Assembly: GCA_036250225.1 (NCBI GenBank) | Contig: JAPZLL010000007.1 | Coordinates: 558,001-622,000 of the forward strand | Length of the DNA: 64,000 bases | Direction: 5' to 3' | Source of the DNA: Cercophora sp. LCS_1 | Lineage: Eukaryota; Ascomycota; Sordariomycetes; Sordariales; Lasiosphaeriaceae | Program-made: the position numbers and the translations under genes | In this document: piece by piece, positions 53,397 to 62,778 of the stretch | Numbering within the stretch: position 1 is the stretch's first letter | How the letters are laid out: each line of letters opens with the position of its first letter | The notes under the pieces: generated by a model | The model's input: only the letters and a program-made list of their open reading frames with translations | Database searches by the model: none | What the model was told of the DNA's origin: nothing

Positions 53397-56300
53397 CTAA
53401 CTTGAGTCTATCGAATCTCTGCGCTGTCCCGTCGGGTCGATGGTCGTTTTTTGCGCCCCAATCCGCAAAGGGCTAAAAATAGCCGGCCAGTGGTCAACAG
53501 TGATATGTTTGAAATCACGCCCTTCGACTTCTTGGTCTTTGTACCACTCTGTTGTCGGTACAAAGGTGTACTTCATGGTCGCGGCGTTCCTACCTGCTCG
53601 CGCCAATCGCGCCTCCTCGTACAGCCGGTTGGTGCAGATGGTCTTGGCTCCAGGACTCAGTCTCGTGGCTCTGGGTGGATGGAAGATGATGCGCACCGAG
53701 TCGTCTTCAGACTCGGATCCCTCATCAGAGTCGCCGGTATCCATGGCGACGTCCACATCACTGCCGGTGCCCCCCGGGCGACTGTCTGTGGGAGCCACCA
53801 CTCGCCTGTAGCCCGCGCTTTCCAACTCAAAGTCGGTTGCCGGGAGGGCAGCCTCTGGGCTTTTAGCAGTCCAGACCAGCTGCTTGATGGCCCTTTCAAA
53901 AGGGGAATCGGATTTGTCATCCCGGTGCGAGCCACAGCCGATCCACACTGCTTTTATGGTCGACCCCGGATTCACCGTCCCGGTGTTCTCAACGACATGT
54001 CGAATGACACGCCGTTGCATGTAGATGAGATCGCTTTCTTTGACAGACCCATATCCCGGGTACTTTTCATTGGTTGACGGATCCCAGAGAATGAGCTCGC
54101 AGCCGCCCGCCGCCCTGGCCTTGGGAAGATGCGGTCGCCAGACTCGGTAGATGGCAACCCACGGATGACGCCGCTGCAAGTTGCCTCGTGGCGGATTGCT
54201 AGGGTCCCACTCGTCCACATCCATAGGCGTGTAGAAAAACCCAAGAAATGTGTTATATCTCGTGGGTTTGGGGGGACCATTCCTGGGGGGCTGTGGATGT
54301 TTATTGAACTCGCATGTGAATCCAAACCATTCGTCGACCCGTTTGAAAGTCTGCCGGAAATCATCGTAGTGGTCTGCCATGGCCATGTCTGCCCAAGCCA
54401 CCGGGAACTTATACACTGTGCAGTGGGGACTTCTGTCATTCTTAACGCGAGATATCTCTAGTTCGATCGAGCGTGCGTCCCAAATTCTCTCCGTTCCGCT
54501 CTCGAGCGCCCAGAGCCCCTGGGGCAGCTTTTGTGTAGGTCGATCACCAGCAAGGTTTCGAGGCCCCGAGAGCTCTAGAGATCCTTGCCTTGACGGAGTC
54601 GACTCGTCCGTGTTTTGCTGGACCCCTTCCAGAACCACGTCAGGGTTGTTGATGGTCGCTTTGGAGTAGCGAGGAATTGTGATAGTCAACTCCCTTCTTC
54701 CGGGCGGGTACCCGATATATTCGGTCGAGCCTACAACAAAGAACTTGCGAAACTGGTCGGCTCGCGTCATTGACCACCATCCAAACCAATTGACTAGGCT
54801 CTGCTCGTCGTTCGGATCGATGCAAGGGGGGGCACAGATGAGACAGCTGCTCTCTTCGTCCCCACCATACGGGTCTGCCATGTTGGGCTGTTTATTCTGT
54901 ATTTCGGAAACAACGTTTGCGGCCTTGTAAGCATCCTTGACGTCGGTTTCACTGAGCCCGTGTAAGTTGGCGTCGGTTTCGCTCTGATGGCGTTTCAAGT
55001 CGTCCCGCGCTTTGGACTTCTGCCCCGCTATGTGCAAGAGATATTCGTAGACGTTATGTGTCGTCGCGAGTTTGTACCTGAATCCCCGGTGCTCGATGCT
55101 AGCATGAAACCAGTTCAAGATCTCCAATGTGCGTTTGGATTCCAGAGCCAGGAAACTTGGCGTTAGCAGGATTACCGTTCGGTCCGGGAAGAGTTCCGTC
55201 AGGTGGATGTCTCCTGGGGCTAGCTCTTCGTCATCCACAGGCATTGATGGATACACATGCCGGGGCCGTATGGGCTCGGCGAAACACCAGTACCTGTCCA
55301 TTCGGGAAACCAGTCGAGTTGAGAGAAATGGGATCCGTCTCAGGGAGTTGACGAGTGATTCATGCACGATGACGACTGCATTGGCTGATCTGGTCTTTTC
55401 CATGAAGACCTGCCAGCTCCCCCTGAAGTCGTGGACAAAAATCAAACATTCGGGATCGCATGCCCGCAGCCATGAGCACACGCTGCTGCCCACACTCATC
55501 CTATCCTCAGGAAACGCGATGTAGAAAGCGTTTGGTGGGGGCGGCGAGGGTGGCGAGTCTGCCGCCTGCTTTTTGTTCAAGAGTGGCTTCTTGCTCGGGA
55601 GCAGTCGTGCGAAATCTAGTCCCATGATTCGGTCCATGATCAGCTGTCTTTTCGGCATCGCACCGTCCGGTATGCTACCCGCGCGCGGCGACGGTGTGGG
55701 AAGCGGCGGCAACACGGCCGTGCAGTCCTCGGTAGATGCGAAGATGAGATACCGAAGTATGCCGTCCGAGGGCGCTGTCGGCTCTTGACGGAAAGCGCCC
55801 ACGTTCCATTCGTCGCACTTTGCCGGGTAGACAAGGATATTGTATGACGGGCGAGGACAGAATAAGCCAGCGAGGCTGTCTCTCAGAAATCCTGCTACTT
55901 TTTCTAGACGTGACTCGCCGATAGCTGCATCGACAGTGCCACTGGCAAGGCGCGACGATATTAGTGTTTCCATCTTTCCCGTGTTGTTCGCAATGCAAGT
56001 GCGATGGAACTCCACCTTGGACTCTGTCAGGAAGTCCATGAGCCAAGGTGCATTCGACTCCCCTGGTAAGCCATGAAAGACAACTGCGATGGCGGGACGA
56101 CTCCCCAGAACAAACTCCTTCTGGCTACTCTGCGCTGACTTTATCCGCGAGTAGTCAGACAGCGACATCTTTTTGATCACTCGTTTTGTAAGCTCGCTCG
56201 AGGGCAGGTCATCAGTCATGTCGTCCGAGGACATTGGCGGTGGACTATGAGGGCGTGATCTTTGCGCGTCGACTTTGGCCGAGTCATCAATGTCCATCGG

Positions 56301-57653
56301 TTCGGGTTCTTCGACGAATTGACTTTCTTCACCGTTCAATGGTGAGAGGAACCGGACCCGCTTCGGTTGGGTTGATGAGCTAGGTTGGGCTGACGGATCA
56401 CCATAGCTGCTCCATGATTTAAGCACCGGCTTGGGCTCCGTTACCGACTTTGAATTTCTTTTCGGCGGCACATCTGGCCCGATTTTCAATGCCGTAGTGG
56501 CGCTTGCAATATGTTGAACGCCTGGTGAGAACGGCTGCGATCCGGGTGATATCGGAGACACATCGTCGGTGCTTGATTTGGCCGACTTCTTGCTTGGCTT
56601 CTCCTTAGTAAGGTCAAAAAGAACTAACTTGTCGGGATCTGGTGCGATGTCTTCTTTGTTTCGACCCTTGAGTTCTGCCTTCCTGGTCATGCTGAGGTTG
56701 CGGAAAAGTTTCGGCTCCACCGTCTTATCCGACATCTTGCTCTCTAGGTTATTCCGCTTCTTCCTGGTTGTACCCCCAGAAAATATGTTGCCAGTCTTCT
56801 TTGCTTTCAATTTGGCTTCCACGGCGGGGCGGCCCGGTCCTCTCGGCGCGACAGAAGGTTTCGAGATACCACCGGAGGCCTTTCGCGCAGTCCCCTGATA
56901 CCCAGTTGACGAGGGGCGTTCCCCTTGTGATTTTGACGTCGATGAAGACCGTCCTTGTTGGGGGGCCTCAGCCGAGGACAGCTTGACTGGGCGGGAAGGT
57001 TGTGCTTTGCTGACTGCACTGGAGCTTTGCGTTTTGCTCTTGCCCTTCGGTTCAACGGGAGATGAAGCTTTCGATGAAGCCTTAGTAGGGGATGTAGTAA
57101 GCTTGGGCAAAGCTTCTGTCAGCCTCTGCCGCTTTGAAGGTTCGGCCGGTGCAGAGTCCGAAACGTTGTCACCCAGCCCAACCTCTTCAGCCTCATCTTC
57201 TTCGTCGTCACTGACAATATGCTTGTCCGTCCTCGACGACCTCAGCAGAGGAGGAGTGAGTGGTAGGCCGAGCCGTTGCCGTTTCGCATTGCGCTGTCGA
57301 TGCCGTTCCTCCTTTGCCTTTTGTTTCTTCTGCATTGCCTTGTTATAGATCTCAACGTCAAAAGGAGTCTCTTCACCGGTTGCGTGCTTCTGCTTCGTCT
57401 CTTCCCACATCTCGATGAGAGCCGAACCGAGATTATCCTCCGGCTCCCACGTGCAGTCCTCTATCGGGAAGCCTTCCCACAACATCAGGTAGTACGTATC
57501 CCCATCCACGCCTTTGCTCTCTGCTAGGATACTCTTGACTTCGTACTCGGCATCATCAGGCCCGTCCACGGTAGACGTCAACGAGATCGCGTCGTCATCT
57601 CGCTCTGCTTGGGCTGCGTCGTCCGGACGCGGCCTGGTCAGATTTTTAAACAT
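53397..57653 (-). CDS. Large chromodomain protein, putative heterochromatin factor
   Basis: A single exon of 1418 residues. The chromodomain lies at about residues 36-90 (AEYEVKSILAESKGVDGDTY, LMLWEGFPIEDCTWEPEDNL), with the aromatic Y, W and W positions needed to bind methylated lysine. A basic, Ser/Lys-rich disordered region follows (about 100-480, with GRPAVEAKLKAKKTG). The second half has ordered, unassigned domains: IAVVFHGLPGESNAPWLMDF, VVIVHESLVNSLRRIPFLST, TVILLTPSFLALESKRTLEI, and CLICAPPC. The arrangement recalls filamentous fungal chromodomain proteins of heterochromatin complexes (Chp1-like or CDP-2-like), but I cannot assign an orthologue. It likely reads H3K9 methylation. The stop is followed by further open frame (see the TAG-interrupted entry). 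Confidence 0.8.
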   Translation of the reverse strand: MFKNLTRPRPDDAAQAERDDDAISLTSTVDGPDDAEYEVKSILAESKGVDGDTYYLMLWEGFPIEDCTWEPEDNLGSALIEMWEETKQKHATGEETPFDVEIYNKAMQKKQKAKEERHRQRNAKRQRLGLPLTPPLLRSSRTDKHIVSDDEEDEAEEVGLGDNVSDSAPAEPSKRQRLTEALPKLTTSPTKASSKASSPVEPKGKSKTQSSSAVSKAQPSRPVKLSSAEAPQQGRSSSTSKSQGERPSSTGYQGTARKASGGISKPSVAPRGPGRPAVEAKLKAKKTGNIFSGGTTRKKRNNLESKMSDKTVEPKLFRNLSMTRKAELKGRNKEDIAPDPDKLVLFDLTKEKPSKKSAKSSTDDVSPISPGSQPFSPGVQHIASATTALKIGPDVPPKRNSKSVTEPKPVLKSWSSYGDPSAQPSSSTQPKRVRFLSPLNGEESQFVEEPEPMDIDDSAKVDAQRSRPHSPPPMSSDDMTDDLPSSELTKRVIKKMSLSDYSRIKSAQSSQKEFVLGSRPAIAVVFHGLPGESNAPWLMDFLTESKVEFHRTCIANNTGKMETLISSRLASGTVDAAIGESRLEKVAGFLRDSLAGLFCPRPSYNILVYPAKCDEWNVGAFRQEPTAPSDGILRYLIFASTEDCTAVLPPLPTPSPRAGSIPDGAMPKRQLIMDRIMGLDFARLLPSKKPLLNKKQAADSPPSPPPPNAFYIAFPEDRMSVGSSVCSWLRACDPECLIFVHDFRGSWQVFMEKTRSANAVVIVHESLVNSLRRIPFLSTRLVSRMDRYWCFAEPIRPRHVYPSMPVDDEELAPGDIHLTELFPDRTVILLTPSFLALESKRTLEILNWFHASIEHRGFRYKLATTHNVYEYLLHIAGQKSKARDDLKRHQSETDANLHGLSETDVKDAYKAANVVSEIQNKQPNMADPYGGDEESSCLICAPPCIDPNDEQSLVNWFGWWSMTRADQFRKFFVVGSTEYIGYPPGRRELTITIPRYSKATINNPDVVLEGVQQNTDESTPSRQGSLELSGPRNLAGDRPTQKLPQGLWALESGTERIWDARSIELEISRVKNDRSPHCTVYKFPVAWADMAMADHYDDFRQTFKRVDEWFGFTCEFNKHPQPPRNGPPKPTRYNTFLGFFYTPMDVDEWDPSNPPRGNLQRRHPWVAIYRVWRPHLPKARAAGGCELILWDPSTNEKYPGYGSVKESDLIYMQRRVIRHVVENTGTVNPGSTIKAVWIGCGSHRDDKSDSPFERAIKQLVWTAKSPEAALPATDFELESAGYRRVVAPTDSRPGGTGSDVDVAMDTGDSDEGSESEDDSVRIIFHPPRATRLSPGAKTICTNRLYEEARLARAGRNAATMKYTFVPTTEWYKDQEVEGRDFKHITVDHWPAIFSPLRIGAQKTTIDPTGQRRDSIDSS

Positions 57654-59332
57654 CTTGATGCGAATATGAGAAGGAAAGCATCAGGCTGCATGTATGGCTG
57701 ACCGGGCTGAAGAGATGGCCCGCAATTCCTGGAATGCTGCAATCGCTAGGATTTGAATTTGCATCCGACCCTGAGCCTTCGTTTGATTTCTGAGATCGAA
57801 CAATTCCTGTTGCATCCTCTGGCATTGGCACAACCGAATCAAACACAACAGAAATAGTAAACCACCAAGCAGGCGATAGGATGCAATGCTGGGCTGGGCT
57901 TGCAGTCTTATAATCGAGATTCTTGTCCTGGACCGGCCCAGGGAACAAGGGGCCCAGCCCACTGTGGCGATGTTGGGCTTGCGATTCGTGAGAATGTGAC
58001 GTGAAAGAAGACGCGCCGGCTGATTGAGGTAAAAATGCCGAATGACAACCGGTTCGTGGGTCTGGTTTTGTTTATTGCGGATTGTGCGCCGGCCGGGTTT
58101 GTAGACAGAGAAGATGGGATAACAAGAGCCTGAAAAAAAAAACAAAGCGGTGGACGCGAAGAGTCTGGGGAAGGCGGATCTGCTGGGGTAGAGCACAGGC
58201 CGACCCACAAAAATTTTCAATCCAATCTTGCCTGAGAACCGGGCCAGATTTCACATCAGGAAGGCACGTTGTGGTTCAGATGAGAAAGGAGCACTCAATA
58301 TTGTAGTGACGGCGCCGTGATGATCGGGTAGCCCCGGGCCTTCTGACTCCGGGAGCGGCGGGGTCTAGGCAACCCAGTCGCCTCACACGTGACCCAAGCT
58401 AACAATGAGAAGTTGGAACGGAAAATCAACCCATTAGCCCTTCAAGTTGTCCGTCTCTGTTTCAGTTGAGATAGTGGTTGTATACTACTTAAAAAGGAAA
58501 CATATGTTGTTGCTTCAGATGTTCATGTGCTTCTTTCAGTGTGGGAGCTGCTCGGTGCGGGCAAACAACTTGAAACAAGAAATGCAGGTGGATGGACAAC
58601 ATGGCTGGCGGTGCTTGGGTTGGCTTCAGGTACAGGTAATTCCACAAGAAAATTCACATATAAAATTATATCTCAAGACTCCTAAGACTTATATACAGGC
58701 CTTCTCTCTGTTTTAGCATATCCCAAGAGCAAAAAAATAATTATCCAGCAACTTCCATAACATCTTTATTCTGTCCCGGCCTTGACAGTCTTAGGTTGGT
58801 TCCATGGCAAAAACGGGTGTGAGCGCATTGTGGTCCGTGCAGTAGCTGAGACCCCGGCTCATGAAATTCCCGAAAATTGGGTCACTGTGTGGCACACTGT
58901 TTCCCTCGAGCACAATGGGCAAGAACTGCCCGGTCAGGTGCCCAGCGTACACTGAAGGAGGAAGATGAACGGTGGTGAGAGTTTTGAAACCTAAATCTGG
59001 TTCATTGATGGAAATCTGGGGTCGACTGCGATCCCTACGTCGAATAATATTTTCCCGCTCATGACTCCCTTTGAACTTTGAACGTGATCACTGGACACCA
59101 AGAAATTACAGGTACCCAGGCTACTTATCGCTTGCTGCCTTGTCCGTGTCAGTACCCCCAACACTTGCCCGCTGCCTCCTTTAGCTGGCATTTCCACTAA
59201 AATCACGGACCCGCTCTGGAGAGCCGCACCGCTCCATCTCCTGGACATCGCATTGCTGGCCTTCGTGCATCACCAACAGCAAATCGCCATTTTCTCCTCC
59301 ACACGAGATACCCCGAACTGCCTGTCGCAATC
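57654..59332. other. Divergent upstream region of the chromodomain gene and Rab11
   Basis: 1.7 kb without a supported gene or RNA. AT-richer between about 58440 and 58750. Confidence 0.5.
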
Positions 59333-60261
59333 ATGGCTAACGACGAATACGATGTAAGAAAGCCCCTCCATCCGTGCCACTTTACCCATGACCCCGCGAA
59401 CGCGAGCTGACGAGCAACCTCAAACAGTTTCTCTTCAAAGGTACCTACCGAGCGATCCCCTTTTCCCAACCGGCGCCGACGAAAAACCGGCGATGCGGAT
59501 AGTGTACTAACCTCTCCCGCAATGTAGTCGTCCTGATCGGTGACTCGGGCGTCGGAAAGTCCAACCTGCTCAGTCGATTCACCCGCAATGAGTTCAACCT
59601 CGACTCCAAGTCCACAATCGGTGTCGAGTTCGCCACACGGTCGATCCAGGTCGATACCAAGACCATCAAGGCACAGATTTGGGACACTGCAGGTCAAGAA
59701 CGGTATCGCGCCATTACCTCTGCCTACTACCGTGGCGCTGTTGGCGCTCTTCTAGTCTACGACATCAGCAAGCACCAGACATACGAAAACGTCACGCGAT
59801 GGCTGAAGGAGCTGCGGGACCATGCCGACAACAACATTGTCATCATGCTGGTGGGCAACAAGAGCGATTTGCGGCACCTGCGAGCCGTGCCTACGGAGGA
59901 GGCCAAGGCTTTTGCGAGTACGTCTGTCCCGCCTTTATCGCGCGAGGAGCCCGACGATTGCCGGGATGTGCGATTGCGGGATCGTCAGCTGACAAGCCAC
60001 AGGCGATAACCACCTCTCCTTCATCGAGACCTCTGCGCTCGATGCCAGCAACGTCGAGCTCGCGTTCCAGAACATCCTGACTGGTAGGTTTCCATTTCTG
60101 AGGAGCTGAAGAGCAAGGGTCTAACTTGGGCAGAAATCTACCGTATTGTCTCCAGCAAGGCGCTCGAGGGCGCCGGGCAGGAGCCCAACCTTAAGGGCTT
60201 TACGCTCAGCGACTCGCAAGCAGAGAAGACGGAGAAGACAGACAAGGGTTGCTGTGCATAA
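59333..60261 (+). CDS. YPT31: Rab11/Ypt31-type small GTPase
   Basis: Five exons: 59333-59353, 59428-59440, 59528-59917, 60003-60083 and 60134-60261, 210 residues. Exons 1 and 2 are only 21 and 13 nt. G1 GDSGVGKSNLL, switch I STIGVEF, G3 WDTAGQERYRAITSAYYRGA, G4 NKSD, G5 ETSA are all intact. The sequence LRHLRAVPTEEAKAFA and SNVELAFQNILTEIYRIVS are Rab11 features. The C-terminus ends GCCA, with two Cys for geranylgeranylation. This GTPase drives traffic from late Golgi and recycling endosomes to the plasma membrane, important at hyphal tips. Dispersed small 5' exons are common in fungal Rab genes. Confidence 0.93.
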
Positions 60262-61218
60262 ATCGAGGCTCGGATGGATACATGGCGTCACTCGTGATTT
60301 GTCTGGTATGAATCGGGTCTTTACGAGCATCTGGGGAACAATGGGTGGGGTAACGGATCTGGCTCACCTTGACCATGTTCTTGGTGGACTTGCTTTTTGG
60401 GGAAGGGGACGGAGGTTCGTATCAGCATCTCTTTTGTTATGCTTCCTTTTGACGCTGGCTATGGGATTTCGGAGTGGGCTCTTTTGCCTTTCTTACGCAT
60501 GTTACGAGGTAGTCAGCTGAATGAATCGTGGTGTTAATGCCCTCCTATAACTGTTGGTTCATGACAATTGGATTGAATGGCATGAGGATAAAGATACGGA
60601 CTTGGCACTTGGCACTTGTCCAGCTGTTTCATGTACAAACACGGGCATTGTGTGGTTCGAGATTCTCGAAAATGGCGATGCACAATCGGAGAGCCATTGG
60701 AGAGCTCAATCCTGACCTCGAGTGTAAGACTTGTATACTCCAGGTTGAAGAGAGAGGTTTGGATGGAGGCGAAGCTTCCTCGATAGGTATGGAATGAAGC
60801 AAGGACGAGGCGACATCTCATAGCAAGAAGCAAGACAACAAGTTCCATTTCCACCATCATGGAGTTCTTCAAAATCTCGTGTTCCACCGCATTCCCACAG
60901 GAAAAGACCCAACCGACGTCCCTGACGCTAAATTCGGAACAAAGACAGCTCCCCCACCCCAGTCTGCGGAGTGTGCGGGAGGCTTCATTTCCGTATGTCT
61001 TGGTGGCCACCACCTTCCGGGGATGGGCACTAAGATAAGCCTTATCAGATGTGGGGCAACAATCAACCTGCGAACTTTTTTTCTTGGCTTGCTGCTCTCT
61101 GCATCGCGCGCCGGCAGCCAGCGAGAAAGTTTGGATTGACGAACAACCGACGCTCCACAACCAGCATTGCCAACAATTGTCGCCAATTGACCCTGACACA
61201 GACCAGGGACGGGACAAG
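60262..61218. promoter_or_regulatory. Intergenic region between Rab11 and BRX1
   Basis: About 950 bases with no gene. Upstream of BRX1 an inverted GATAAG pair lies at 61034-61046 (separate entry). Confidence 0.5.
61034..61046. promoter_or_regulatory. Inverted GATAAG pair upstream of BRX1
   Basis: GATAAGCCTTATC is a perfect 13-base inverted repeat with two GATAAG cores, 173 bp upstream of BRX1. It is in the same distance range as the paired elements of GET2, SART1 and UTP7/TSR1. Confidence 0.4.
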
Positions 61219-62232
61219 ATGGCTTCGGTATACAAGACATTATCGAAAACCAAGGGCAGCAAGCCCGAGGCGGAAACCGATGGCCAGACAAACGGCGCGC
61301 TGAGGAAGAACAAGCAGAGGGTCTTGATCCTCTCGTCACGAGGCGTTACTTACAGACACCGACACCTCCTCAACGACTTGGCGGCGATGCTCCCCCACGG
61401 CCGAAAAGACGTCAAGTTCGACTCCAAGTCCAAGATGTACCAGCTCAATGAGCTGGCCGAGCTGTACAACTGCAACAATGTGATGTTTTTCGAGGCGAGG
61501 AAAGGAAAGGATCTGTATATGTGGTTTAGCAAGGTTCCTAACGGGCCGACCATCAAGTTCCATGCTCAGAACTGTATGTCTTTCTTTTTTGTCTGCTCAG
61601 TGGTGCATAGCTCGAGGGAGGGATGGGGGCGCTAACTGAGAGGGATAGTGCACACGATGGAGGAGCTTCACTTCACAGGGAACTGCCTCAAGGGGTCACG
61701 ACCAGTCCTCTCGTTCGACTCTGCTTTCGAATCCGAGCCCCACCTCCGGGTAATCAAGGAGGTGTTCCTACACATGTTTGGTGTTCCACAAGGCGCGCGC
61801 AAGTCGAAGCCGTTTATCGACCATGTCATGAGCTTCAGCGTAGCGGACGGCAAGATTTGGGTGCGCAATTACGAGATCCGGGAGGTGGAGAAGGCCAAGG
61901 GCGAGGACGAAGAGGAGGATCACAAGGCGAAGAAGTCCAAGGGCGGCGAGAGAGAGACAGATGTCAGCGTGGTCGAGATTGGGCCGCGGTTCGTGCTCAC
62001 GCCGATTATCATACAAGAGGGCGCTTTCGGCGGGCCGATCATTTACGAGAACAAGAGGTTCGTCTCGCCCAACCATGTCCGGTCAGAGCTGCGCAAGGCA
62101 AAGGCGGGTCGCCACAACGCGAGGGCGGAACAGCAGAGAGAGGCGCTGGGCAAGAAGGCGTCGCTTGGGTTGTTGAAGAATGGCGAGAAGAAGGACAAGA
62201 GTGGCTTAGATACCCGGGAGCTCTTTGCTTAG
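61219..62232 (+). CDS. BRX1: Brx1 ribosome biogenesis protein (60S assembly)
   Basis: Two exons: 61219-61573 and 61649-62232, 312 residues. The Brix domain spans about residues 30-250: NKQRVLILSSRGVTYRHRHL, LNDLAAMLPHGRKDVKFDSK, FEARKGKDLYMWFSKVPNGP, TIKFHAQNLHTMEELHFTGN, CLKGSRPVLSFDSAFESEP, HMFGVPQGARKSKPFIDHVM, DGKIWVRNYEIRE, VEIGPRFVLTPIIIQEGAFG. This is the Brx1 member of the Brix family, not Rpf1/Rpf2/Imp4/Ssf1, by GPTIKFH and DHVMSFS. It works with Ebp2 in early 60S assembly. The C-terminus is basic. The intron donor is GTATGT. Confidence 0.94.
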
Positions 62233-62778
62233 TTATGATAATGGACTTGTTGGGAATCGTTTGGGGCGCCCACCCGTTGGTGGCAAGGTGCTCTGTTCAT
62301 TGGATCCGATTGATGCCATTTCAGGTGATCTCGATCGCCGGGCGAGTTTTCCCACAGGCGTGAATATAACATCCCGGCACTGAAAACAGCACCCCAAGGC
62401 GTCCGGAATATCATTGAACGCCTCAGACGATTACAGGGTGTGGCTCTGTTGCAGGAGCATTCCCCAACATGTGCAGAATACGTTCCCGATGCTGAAAACC
62501 GTAATCATCAGGCGCCCGAGGAATTGTCGAACACCTCGGAATTATCTTGAGCGCCCAATCTCGACGCAGGCGTGTTTCCCAACAGGCATCTATGGCGTAT
62601 CTCGACACTGAACATTGTGTTGAAACACCCGCGGGAAATTATGGAACGCCTCAAGAACAAATATTCCGTGACCCCTCCCTTCCAGAAAAATACACCTAAG
62701 AAATTACTGTTGTATGGCCCTTTGACCGTTGGGCGCTGCATTTTGTGTTGGTGAGAGCCAGTCTGCCGTGCACCCCAG
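62233..62778. repeat. Intergenic region with a degenerate tandem repeat
   Basis: Three diverged copies of about 111-116 bases start near 62349, 62460 and 62576. Each begins with a TTCCC(A/C)AACAGG-like word, contains (G/C)A(C/T)CTGAAAAC-like and GGAA..T..GAACGCCTC words, and differs from the others at many sites. Partial copies flank both ends. In a shared frame the copies spell related LKT..ERL-type peptides, so this may be a decayed repeat-protein gene. Confidence 0.4.

Noticed and set aside
52050..53399. Programmed readthrough of four stops
   Set aside because: Stop contexts do not match known fungal readthrough signals, and four in series would give almost no product. Missed introns or decay are likelier.
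60650..60680. B-box-like GGTTCGAGATTC as a tRNA
   Set aside because: The second half of the box does not match and no A box or cloverleaf is present.
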